DNA from: Rikenellaceae bacterium
GTDB taxonomy: Bacteria > Bacteroidota > Bacteroidia > Bacteroidales > UBA932
Assembly (NCBI GenBank): GCA_022766385.1
Contig: JALEPJ010000056.1
Location: 117,356-181,355, forward strand
Reading direction: 5' to 3'
Length of the DNA: 64,000 nt
Shown here: one piece after another, positions 36,023 through 46,797 of the stretch
Layout of the letters: the number at the start of each line of letters is the position of its first letter
Position numbering within the stretch: position 1 is the first letter of the stretch
Translations under genes and position numbers: made by a program
The notes under the pieces: generated by a model
The model's input: the letters and a program-made list of their open reading frames with translations, nothing else
What the model was told of the DNA's origin: nothing
Databases searched by the model: none

Positions 36023-38092
36023 ATGAAAAAATCAATTTTATTTTTGAGCGCGCTTCTGGCGTTCTCCCTTACATCGAAAGCAGATGAGGGTATGTGGCTG
36101 CCGTCATTGATCTCACAGAGAATCGGGGATATGCAGTCCAAGGGCTTCAAACTTTCAGCCGAAGATATCTACAGCATCAATCAAGCATCCTTGAAGGATG
36201 CCGTTATGCTTTTCGGAGGCGGATGCACGGGAGAAGTAGTGTCCGATGAAGGCCTGCTCTTCACCAATCACCATTGCGGCTACAGCGCCATTCAGAAACT
36301 CAGCAGTGTAGAACACGACTATCTCAAGGACGGCTATTGGGCAATGACAAGGGCAGAAGAACTTCCTGCGGCCGGCCTGAGCGTAAGCTTTCTCGAGAGG
36401 ATGGAGGATGTTACTGCAGCAGTACTCGAGGGTTACAGCGAGGGAATGAGCGAGGCTCAAAGAGATTCGGTCGTTAGAGCCAACATCGATCGCCTCATCA
36501 AGAATGCTACCGCCGGGGGCAATGGCCTTAGGGCAGAAGTGGATGCTCATTTCTACGGCAACCAATATTTCCTCTTTGTATTTCGCACCTACAGGGACAT
36601 TCGTTTCGTGGGAGCGCCACCTTCATCGATAGGCAAATTCGGAGGAGATACCGACAACTGGATGTGGCCTCGCCATACGGGTGACTTCTCCATCTTCCGC
36701 ATCTATGCTGACAAGAACAACAACCCGGCAGCCTATTCGGAGGACAATGTGCCTTATACACCGAAAAAATCATTCAAAATATCAAGAGCCGGCGTAAAGG
36801 AAGGAGACTTTACCTTCATTTATGGTTTCCCCGGAAGTACCAAGGAATATGTTACTTCGGATGAAGTTCGCTATACGGCAGAAATTTCCGACCCTGCAAA
36901 AATAGCTGTCCGTACCGCCAGACTTGACATTCAGAAAAAATACATGGATCAGAGTCAGGCTGTCCGCATACAGTATTCGTCTAAGAACCAGAGCGTTTCC
37001 AATGCTTGGAAGAAGTGGCAGGGAGAAGCCAAGGGCATAAAGAAGAACAAAACCGTAGCCACCAAGCTTGCATATGAGAAGGCCTTCCGTGAATGGGCTG
37101 AGGGAACCCGCTACGAAGGGGTTCTGGACAGACTCCACGCCCTTTATGAGAAGCGGAATCCATATTATCTTGCATACGAGTACTATAGCGAAACCGTGAG
37201 GACCATAGAACTGCTATCTTTGGCTTCAAGCGTACAGTCCCAGCTTTCTAACAAGGAAAGGAAGGATGCTGCGGTGGAAAGTTTCTTCAAGGACTATTAC
37301 CAGCCCATAGACGAGGAATGCTTCGTTGCAGTGATGAATCATTTCAAAGAGGGTGTGCCTGATGAGTTCAAGCCAGCTTATTTCAAGGAAAAGATGCAGC
37401 AATACGGATCCGTCGAGACCTGGGGCAAGGATCTATTCTCCAAGTCCATCTTCACCGACAAGGCTGCTGTGCTCGCGCTGACTCCTGAAGACAAGGAAAC
37501 AGTAGCTGCAGATCCTGCAATAGAAATGCAGAAAGCATTCTTGGATTGGTACAACACTGATCTCCGTCAAACCATAGCCGAGTGCAACGAAGCAATCAAT
37601 CTGGAGTACAGAAGCTATATGCAGGGCCAGATGGACTTCCAGAAAGGCACTGACTTCTACCCGGACGCAAACCTCACCCTTCGCGTTGCATATGGCCACG
37701 TGGAAGGATACTCCCCTTCCGACGGAGTATATTACTATCCTGTTTCGACGCTCAAAGGCATCATAGAAAAGGACAATCCCGACATCTTCGACTACAATAT
37801 TCCTCAGGTACTTCGAGACCTGTATGCACAAGGAGGACACGAAGACCAGCCGGTATGCTTCCTCGCGACCAACCATACGACCGGAGGCAATTCAGGCAGC
37901 CCGGTCATCAATGCCAACGGAGATCTGATAGGAATCAACTTCGACCGAGTATGGGAAGGCACAATGAGTGACCTCGACTTCGACCCCGAGTTCTGTCGTA
38001 ATATCTCACTGGATATACGTTACCTTCTCTTCGTTATCGAGCACGTAGGACACGCCACCCATCTTTTCGATGAAATGCAATTCGTTGATTGA
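36023..38092 (+). CDS. S46-family dipeptidyl peptidase (DPP11/DPP7 type)
   Basis: A 689-residue secreted serine exopeptidase with signal peptide (S-L-T-S-K-A / D-E-G). The chymotrypsin-like double barrel shows the catalytic His in T-N-H-H-C-G-Y (about residue 86) and the catalytic Ser in G-G-N-S-G-S-P near residue 626. An alpha-helical insert lies between. The C-terminal W-E-G-T-M-S-D ... C-R-N-I-S-L-D-I-R-Y segment looks more like DPP11 (Asp/Glu at P1) than DPP7, but that choice rests on memory of few sequences. It supplies dipeptides in asaccharolytic Bacteroidales. Confidence 0.9.
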   Translation: MKKSILFLSALLAFSLTSKADEGMWLPSLISQRIGDMQSKGFKLSAEDIYSINQASLKDAVMLFGGGCTGEVVSDEGLLFTNHHCGYSAIQKLSSVEHDYLKDGYWAMTRAEELPAAGLSVSFLERMEDVTAAVLEGYSEGMSEAQRDSVVRANIDRLIKNATAGGNGLRAEVDAHFYGNQYFLFVFRTYRDIRFVGAPPSSIGKFGGDTDNWMWPRHTGDFSIFRIYADKNNNPAAYSEDNVPYTPKKSFKISRAGVKEGDFTFIYGFPGSTKEYVTSDEVRYTAEISDPAKIAVRTARLDIQKKYMDQSQAVRIQYSSKNQSVSNAWKKWQGEAKGIKKNKTVATKLAYEKAFREWAEGTRYEGVLDRLHALYEKRNPYYLAYEYYSETVRTIELLSLASSVQSQLSNKERKDAAVESFFKDYYQPIDEECFVAVMNHFKEGVPDEFKPAYFKEKMQQYGSVETWGKDLFSKSIFTDKAAVLALTPEDKETVAADPAIEMQKAFLDWYNTDLRQTIAECNEAINLEYRSYMQGQMDFQKGTDFYPDANLTLRVAYGHVEGYSPSDGVYYYPVSTLKGIIEKDNPDIFDYNIPQVLRDLYAQGGHEDQPVCFLATNHTTGGNSGSPVINANGDLIGINFDRVWEGTMSDLDFDPEFCRNISLDIRYLLFVIEHVGHATHLFDEMQFVD

Positions 38093-38093
38093 G

Positions 38094-41239
<3,146 letters not shown>

Positions 41240-41248
41240 TTAATATCA

Positions 41249-41256
41249 CAAAATTA
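41249..41256 (-). promoter_or_regulatory. -7 element for the GH2 gene
   Basis: The minus strand reads TAATTTTG, a TAnnTTTG match, 33 bp upstream of the ATG at 41215. Confidence 0.5.
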
Positions 41257-41345
41257 AGAAATAAATCGGGGATTAATCATTTATTTCACATCAAAGAATT
41301 ATAAGAATTTTGGGTGAAAGAACAAGAAAATCGGGAGAAAATCAG

Positions 41346-41353
41346 TAGATTTG
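41346..41353 (+). promoter_or_regulatory. -7 element for the OM barrel gene
   Basis: TAGATTTG matches TAnnTTTG, 23 bp before the ATG at 41377. It excludes the longer GTG-initiated frame from 41314. Confidence 0.5.
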
Positions 41354-41376
41354 CAGCAACCAAAATCACAATTATT

Positions 41377-42015
41377 ATGAAAAGAATTGTAAAAACAATC
41401 ATTGCAGCATCATTGATGCTTGTTTCGACACAAGCTTTCGCTCAATTGAGTGTCGGTGTCGGTTATCTGAACTCAACAAGTAAAACCAAGGCTGGAGACG
41501 TAGTCAGCACTCTACCTTCAAACGGGTTCTATGCAGGAGCTGAGTACAATATCTCAGACGGCAAGGGCTTCGGAATCAGTGCAGGTGCTTACTATTCTTA
41601 CCTTATTGCAGCCAAGAGCGGCAATGGCTCCATTGCCGGAATCAATCTTGGAGGAAAGGCCACGGTAGAGGAAATGTATCTCGATATCCCTGTTAACTTC
41701 AATCTCAGTGCAAAGGTCAACAGTTCACTCCGTGCCTTCCTTTTCGCTGGCCCGACATTCAGCGTAGGTCTCTCTTCCACCACCAAAGGTGAAGGCAGCA
41801 TCGGTGGCATCAACCTTGAGACAGGTAAGCACGACAATTATTCAGATGACGACTACAACAGATTCGACATCCTTCTCGGCGGCGGTATCGGTATAGACTA
41901 CGGCTCACTCAGATTAAAAGTGGGTTACAATGCCGGTATGCTCAACAGATACAAATCAGACAACGTAATCCAGAAGAGGAATGTACTCTCAGCGGGTATT
42001 GCTTTCCTTTTCTAA
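41377..42015 (+). CDS. PorT/OmpA-like outer-membrane beta-barrel protein
   Basis: A 212-residue protein with signal peptide (cleavage after Q-A-F-A / Q). The strands resemble an eight-stranded barrel: S-V-G-V-G-Y opening, G-F-Y-A-G-A-E-Y, A-F-L-F-A-G-P-T-F-S-V-G-L, and terminal L-S-A-G-I-A-F-L-F. It matches the generic outer_membrane_beta-barrel group of Bacteroidetes; the role is unknown. It is 12 bp upstream of the zinc peptidase gene and probably co-transcribed. Confidence 0.78.
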   Translation: MKRIVKTIIAASLMLVSTQAFAQLSVGVGYLNSTSKTKAGDVVSTLPSNGFYAGAEYNISDGKGFGISAGAYYSYLIAAKSGNGSIAGINLGGKATVEEMYLDIPVNFNLSAKVNSSLRAFLFAGPTFSVGLSSTTKGEGSIGGINLETGKHDNYSDDDYNRFDILLGGGIGIDYGSLRLKVGYNAGMLNRYKSDNVIQKRNVLSAGIAFLF

Positions 42016-42027
42016 TTCATTGATACA

Positions 42028-42894
42028 ATGAAACTTGACGGAAGAAGAGTCAGTACAAACGTTGACGACCGCAGAGGCCGTAGCGGAGCTGCCAAGGCGA
42101 CGGGACTCGGATTGGGCGGAATCATCATCGTAGGAGTGATTACCCTCCTTTTGGGCGGTGATCCGATTGAAGTGATCAATGACATTCAGCAGATGGGAGG
42201 TCTCGGAACCGAACTTGCTGAAGGGTACAGCCCAAGCGCGGAAGAAGAGGAACTCGCTGTTTTTGCGAAACAGATTCTTGCAGGAACAGAAGATGTCTGG
42301 TCAGCCATATTCGAGCAGAACGGACTCCAATACACAGCGCCGAAACTTGTACTTTTCAGCGGAAGTGTACAGTCCGGCTGCGGTGGAGCCACATCTCAGT
42401 CAGGTCCTTTCTATTGCAGCGGCGACCGCAGCGTTTATCTCGACCTGTCCTTCTTCTCGACAATGAAAAAGCAATATGGGGCAGGCGGTGATTTTGCCTA
42501 TGCCTATGTGATAGCCCACGAAGTAGGACATCACGTCCAGTACCTGCTCGGAACCCTGCAGCAGGCTCATTCTGAAATGAACCGCGTCAGCAAGACCGAG
42601 AGCAACCGCATCAGCGTTCGCCTGGAGCTCCAAGCCGACTATTACGCCGGTGTGTGGGCTCACCACGACAATGAGATGTTCGGTTCACTGGAGGATGGAG
42701 ATATCGAGGAAGGATTGGCCATTGCCGCCAAAATAGGAGACGATTACCTGCAGAAGCAGGCATACGGTTACACCATTCCTGACTCCTTCAACCACGGCAC
42801 ATCCGCTCAGCGCAGCAGATGGCTGAAGAAGGGCATCAGTTCGGGCGATCCTTCAAAGGGCGACACTTTCTCACTTGCCTACAGTCAGCTTTAG
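42028..42894 (+). CDS. YpfJ-family neutral zinc metallopeptidase
   Basis: A 288-residue membrane-anchored protein. The opening is M-K-L-D-G-R-R-V-S-T-N-V-D-D-R-R-G. A single helix at about 27-43 follows. The zinc-binding H-E-V-G-H-H is at 164-169, with a later E-L-Q-A-D-Y-Y-A-G-V-W-A third-ligand helix. This matches PF04228; the physiological substrate is unknown. The last 24 bp overlap the convergent gene at 42871. Confidence 0.9.
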   Translation: MKLDGRRVSTNVDDRRGRSGAAKATGLGLGGIIIVGVITLLLGGDPIEVINDIQQMGGLGTELAEGYSPSAEEEELAVFAKQILAGTEDVWSAIFEQNGLQYTAPKLVLFSGSVQSGCGGATSQSGPFYCSGDRSVYLDLSFFSTMKKQYGAGGDFAYAYVIAHEVGHHVQYLLGTLQQAHSEMNRVSKTESNRISVRLELQADYYAGVWAHHDNEMFGSLEDGDIEEGLAIAAKIGDDYLQKQAYGYTIPDSFNHGTSAQRSRWLKKGISSGDPSKGDTFSLAYSQL

Positions 42895-43713
42895 GCGGTA
42901 CTTGGCACTGCCGAAATTCTTGTACCAACGGTAATAGGGATTGGATACGTGATCTCCGGGATTTCGTACCGGAGTCCGTGACCAATCCCTAATATCTATT
43001 CTGAAAAGGACAGCAGCCTTATCCTCCTCCCTTTCAAAACCCAGGCTTGAATAGACTGAGCCCTCAGACCATTCCAGGTCAGCATAACTCATTATGTCAT
43101 CAGGCTTGACTTCCTCAATGAAATGCTTCAGCATTTTTCCCATTCCACCTTCAACTCTCACGCCTGGCAGAGAAGCGTAACGTACCCATTCATAGGAAGA
43201 TACACGTCTTCCATCCTTCTCCCAACGTCTCGGTGACGAAAATTCTGATACTGCGACAAGTGTTCCGGGAACCAGGAGTCCTGCACTCCCTTCATCACTT
43301 GGCTTATCCGGACGCGTTCCTGTCTTTTCTCCAGTCCGACGTTTCAGAAACAGGCCGTATCTGTACCTGCAGGATGCATCTCCATAGCTATGGCAGGCTT
43401 TCAGGAAAGCAGAGGCAAGAGGCTTGTCAATTCTTCTGATTTCACAGTTCCTCGCATATACCTGGGAAAAAATGTGCTGATGAGCCAGCAATCTGGCTTC
43501 CATCATGGTCCTTTGCGAACGCCATCTATCCTCGACAAGAAAAAGCGCCTTCCCTGCAAAGGCCTTCAGGCCATCATTCTGCGCCTCAGCCTCCTCCGGT
43601 GTACAGGCAATCATTGGGACAGCCATAACAATGGGGTCCAACTCAAGGCCATGGGCTGAATAGAAAGTGTCGATTTCTCTGCAGAAAGCTTCTTGTTCAT
43701 CAATATAAGCCAT
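42871..43713 (-). CDS. Uncharacterised protein, possibly a phage homing-endonuclease-associated or Mom/GNAT-like module
   Basis: A 280-residue cytoplasmic protein. The N-terminal half has V-E-D-R-W-R-S-Q-R and Y-A-R-N-C-E-I-R-R-I. The C-terminal half has E-W-V-R-Y-A-S, G-G-M-G-K-M-L-K-H-F-I, M-S-Y-A-D and W-S-E-G-S-V-Y-S-S-L-G-F. This motif order reminds me of a module found in phage-encoded proteins next to GIY-YIG or very-short-patch-like nucleases and of Mom-type acyltransferases. No nuclease motif is seen here. The open frame extends to 43899, but the ATG at 43713 fits the conserved start. It overlaps the convergent zinc-peptidase gene by 24 bp. Function is unassigned. Confidence 0.55.
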   Translation of the reverse strand: MAYIDEQEAFCREIDTFYSAHGLELDPIVMAVPMIACTPEEAEAQNDGLKAFAGKALFLVEDRWRSQRTMMEARLLAHQHIFSQVYARNCEIRRIDKPLASAFLKACHSYGDASCRYRYGLFLKRRTGEKTGTRPDKPSDEGSAGLLVPGTLVAVSEFSSPRRWEKDGRRVSSYEWVRYASLPGVRVEGGMGKMLKHFIEEVKPDDIMSYADLEWSEGSVYSSLGFEREEDKAAVLFRIDIRDWSRTPVRNPGDHVSNPYYRWYKNFGSAKYRLKLTVGK

Positions 43714-43776
43714 ACAACGCAATAATAAGGAGTTAGCGAAAATAGCCAAGAATAATGAAATGACCAACGAATTGAT

Positions 43777-43784
43777 TATATTTG
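43777..43784 (+). promoter_or_regulatory. -7 element for the HerA-GT-ArnT operon
   Basis: TATATTTG matches TAnnTTTG, 31 bp before the ATG at 43816. Confidence 0.5.
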
Positions 43785-43815
43785 TATTTCCTTTCAGAAA
43801 CCAAGATAACAGAAT

Positions 43816-45411
43816 ATGTACGACGTCGAAAAAGGGCTTTATGTAGCCCACGGATCCAATGGTCCCATCACCATTTGCGGCAAAATGGCCAACAGACACG
43901 GTCTCATATCAGGAGCTACAGGTACAGGAAAAACAGTTACCCTGCAAGTGATAGCTGAAACCTTCTGTCAGGCGGGTGTGCCTTGCTTTATGGCAGATAT
44001 GAAGGGCGACCTGAGCGGCATAAGCCAGACAGGAAAAATGAGCTCTTTCATAGAAAAGAGATGTGCCGAGTTCGGTATTGAAAATCCTGCCTTCGGCAGT
44101 TGCCCTGTAAGGTTCTACGACGTCTATGGCGAGCAGGGACATCCTATGCGCACCACTGTATCCAATATGGGTCCCCAGTTGCTCTCCCGTTTGCTTGGAC
44201 TCAACGATACCCAGGAAGGTGTGCTGAACATAGTGTTCAGAGTAGCTGATGACCGCGGGCTGCTTCTGCTCGATATGAAGGACCTGCGCTCTATGCTTAC
44301 CTATGTATCCGAACACGCATCCGAGTACAGCGCCTTGTATGGCAATGTCTCAGCCGCCAGCGTCGGAGCCATTCAAAGGGCCCTCCTGACTCTTGACAAT
44401 CAAGGAGCGGACAAATTCTTCGGAGAGCCGTCTTTCGACATATACGATCTGCTCCAATGCGAGCAGGGCAAGGGTGTGATGAGCGTCCTTGCAGCAGACA
44501 AACTGATGCTCAACCCGAAACTGTATTCCACCTTCCTCCTTTGGCTGCTGAGCGACCTATATGCCCAGCTTCCTGAGGTCGGAGATATGGAACTTCCTAA
44601 GCTGGTTTTCTTCTTCGATGAGGCCCATATGCTCTTCGACGGCACTTCAAAGGCTCTCGTCGACAAGATAGAACAGGTAGTCAGACTCATCCGAAGCAAG
44701 GGAGTCGGCGTGTATTTCGTAACCCAGAATCCTTGCGACATTCCTGACAGCATTGCCAATCAGCTTGGAAACAGAGTGCAGCATGCACTGAGGGCATTCA
44801 GCCCGAAAGAGCAGAAGGCAGTGAGGGCGGCAGCCGAGACCTTCCGCGCGAACCCTGAGTTCAACACTGAGGCTGCGATTATGGAGCTTGGCACAGGCGA
44901 GGCTCTGGTATCATTCCTCGATGCCAAGGGCGCTCCATCAATTGTTCAGCGCGCCAAGATACTCTTCCCTCTCAGCCAGATAGGTGCAATCTCCGAGCAG
45001 CAACGCGATATGGCCATCAAACAGTCTCGCATCTACGGCCGCTATGACAAGATGATTGACCGTGAGAGCGCCTTCGAAGTCCTTTTAACAGAAAGTGAAG
45101 AAGCAGCGAAGGAGGCTCAGGCACAAAAGGAAGCTGAAGAAAGGGAGCTGGAGGAAAAGAAAGCATCGAAGAGTTCGTCCGGAGGCAAGGCCGGCAGGAG
45201 CCTGGGCAAGGCAATCTTCGGAGCTGCGATAGGAGCTGCTATCACCAGCGTAACCAACAGCATTGGTACAAGTGTTGCAAATGCTGCTACCGGCAAAAAG
45301 TCAAAGACAAAGACTGATGCCAAGACAGTAGCGAACAAAGCCATAAAGTCAGCGACCTCCACCGCGACCCGACAGCTTACCCGTTCTATACTCGGAAACC
45401 TCTTGAAATAA
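43816..45411 (+). CDS. HerA-like ATPase (DUF853/YjgR family)
   Basis: A 531-residue cytoplasmic AAA-type ATPase. Walker A S-G-A-T-G-T-G-K-T is at 32-40, and Walker B V-F-F-F-D-E-A-H near 265. A conserved Q-N-P-C-D-I-P-D-S-I follows. The C terminus (about 430-531) is a charged coiled stretch and then Ala/Ser/Lys-rich. The family resembles the archaeal HerA helicase motor but its bacterial YjgR-type role is unclear. It starts the plus-strand operon and is 10 bp from the GT2 gene; a functional link to sugar transfer is not obvious. Confidence 0.85.
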   Translation: MYDVEKGLYVAHGSNGPITICGKMANRHGLISGATGTGKTVTLQVIAETFCQAGVPCFMADMKGDLSGISQTGKMSSFIEKRCAEFGIENPAFGSCPVRFYDVYGEQGHPMRTTVSNMGPQLLSRLLGLNDTQEGVLNIVFRVADDRGLLLLDMKDLRSMLTYVSEHASEYSALYGNVSAASVGAIQRALLTLDNQGADKFFGEPSFDIYDLLQCEQGKGVMSVLAADKLMLNPKLYSTFLLWLLSDLYAQLPEVGDMELPKLVFFFDEAHMLFDGTSKALVDKIEQVVRLIRSKGVGVYFVTQNPCDIPDSIANQLGNRVQHALRAFSPKEQKAVRAAAETFRANPEFNTEAAIMELGTGEALVSFLDAKGAPSIVQRAKILFPLSQIGAISEQQRDMAIKQSRIYGRYDKMIDRESAFEVLLTESEEAAKEAQAQKEAEERELEEKKASKSSSGGKAGRSLGKAIFGAAIGAAITSVTNSIGTSVANAATGKKSKTKTDAKTVANKAIKSATSTATRQLTRSILGNLLK

Positions 45412-45421
45412 GCAGACTGAA

Positions 45422-46153
45422 ATGAATTCTACTGGCTACTACGACTTCACCATCATTGTTCCCATCTACAACGAGGAGGACAATATGGAAGCATTGGAGC
45501 AGCGTTTGGGGACATTCCTGCCAAGATGCAGGGAGAAGGCCTGCGTATTGTTCGTTGATGACGGTTCCACGGATTCAAGCCTTGAGGGGCTCAAAGGAAT
45601 CTGCGGGAGAAATCCTGATATGTACTATCTGTCCTTTCAAAGGAACGCAGGCTTGAGCGCTGCGATCAAGGCTGGCATAGACTACTGTGAATCAAAGTAT
45701 TGCGGCTATATGGATGCCGATCTGCAGACTGATCCTGAAGACTTCAATCTGCTGCTTGAGGACATTGCATCATACGCTATGGTGATTGGCATACGCGCGA
45801 ACAGAAAGGATTCTTTCTTCAAGAACCTGCAGTCAAAGATTGCAAACGGTTTCAGGAGAATGATGACAGGAGACGGTGCTATCGACACAGGCTGCCCTCT
45901 CAAAGTGCTTCATACCGATGTCGCCAGAAGACTCCCTCTGTTCAAAGGCATGCACCGCTTTCTTCCTGCTCTTGTACTCCTGCAGGACGGTTGCAGCTAT
46001 AAACAGGTGCCTGTGAGGCATTATCCGCGAGTGGCGGGCAAATCAAAATATCATCTCTGGAACAGACTCTGGGGCCCTTTTGCGGATTGCTTTGCATACC
46101 GATGGATGAAACCGCGCTACATCAACTATAAAATCGGTTCTTCCAAGCTATAA
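45422..46153 (+). CDS. GT2 family glycosyltransferase (ArnC/DPM1-like)
   Basis: A 243-residue enzyme with a GT-A fold. V-D-D-G-S-T-D is near residue 41 and the metal-binding D-A-D-L-Q-T-D-P-E-D near 99, typical of polyprenyl-phosphate sugar synthases. No membrane helices are evident. Its stop overlaps the LAB_N gene by one base. With the LAB_N and ArnT genes behind it, it likely charges undecaprenyl phosphate with a sugar used to decorate lipid A or another glycolipid. Confidence 0.85.
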   Translation: MNSTGYYDFTIIVPIYNEEDNMEALEQRLGTFLPRCREKACVLFVDDGSTDSSLEGLKGICGRNPDMYYLSFQRNAGLSAAIKAGIDYCESKYCGYMDADLQTDPEDFNLLLEDIASYAMVIGIRANRKDSFFKNLQSKIANGFRRMMTGDGAIDTGCPLKVLHTDVARRLPLFKGMHRFLPALVLLQDGCSYKQVPVRHYPRVAGKSKYHLWNRLWGPFADCFAYRWMKPRYINYKIGSSKL

Positions 46154-46797
46154 TGGATAGTCCACTTTGGATATATTGCGTTGGAATATCGGCCCAGGTC
46201 TTCTACACCGGAAGGGTCTTTGTTCAATGGTACCTTTCTGAAAAGCACGGTCGTGTAGAATCCCCTGCACTCTATTGGATTCTCAGTATTATCGGCTCGA
46301 TGATACTTTTCTTCTATGGATGGTTGAGAAATGATTTCTCCATTATTTTCGGAGAATATCTGTCGTACTATATCTATATGTGGAACATCAAGGCCAAGGG
46401 TCTATATGCCAAGACTCCGAAGATAGTGCCGATAATCCAGGTTCTTTTGCCCGTAGTCGTATCCATTGCCCTATTCAAGGATATACCCCAATTTGCACAG
46501 ACTTTTCTCAAAAATGATGATGTGCCCCTCAGGCTGCTGATACTCGGCACCGCAGGCCAGTTCATATATAAGATGAGATTTGTGTACCAATGGTTATACA
46601 GCGTAAAGAAGGGCCAGTCATTGCTGCCGCTTTCATTCTGGGTCATCGCGATTGTGGGCTCCTTGCTGATTATCATCTATGGAATCATAAGACACGACTG
46701 GGTTCTCATTTTAGGCCAGTTCGGAATAATAGCCTCAGCCCGCAACATAATGATAGGACTGTCCAACAAGATAAAGAATGTTCAAAAAAGCAATTGA
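46153..46797 (+). CDS. Membrane protein with two tandem LAB_N (lipid-A-disaccharide synthase N-terminal) domains
   Basis: A 214-residue inner-membrane protein. Two homologous halves are visible: A-Q-V-F-Y-T-G-R-V-F-V-Q-W ... G-W-L-R-N-D at about 9-60, and G-Q-F-I-Y-K-M-R-F-V-Y-Q-W ... G-I-I-R-H-D at about 136-190. Each resembles PF07578. Such proteins sit between GT2 and ArnT-like genes in many Bacteroidetes and may move or hold the lipid-linked sugar. The stop overlaps the next start by 20 bp. Confidence 0.85.
   Translation: MDSPLWIYCVGISAQVFYTGRVFVQWYLSEKHGRVESPALYWILSIIGSMILFFYGWLRNDFSIIFGEYLSYYIYMWNIKAKGLYAKTPKIVPIIQVLLPVVVSIALFKDIPQFAQTFLKNDDVPLRLLILGTAGQFIYKMRFVYQWLYSVKKGQSLLPLSFWVIAIVGSLLIIIYGIIRHDWVLILGQFGIIASARNIMIGLSNKIKNVQKSN

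Noticed and set aside
42028-45411. Possible defence island made of HerA-like ATPase, zinc peptidase and phage-like module
   Set aside because: The HerA protein is of the DUF853/YjgR type, without a SIR2, DUF4297 or NurA-like nuclease partner, and the operon continues into lipid-sugar genes.
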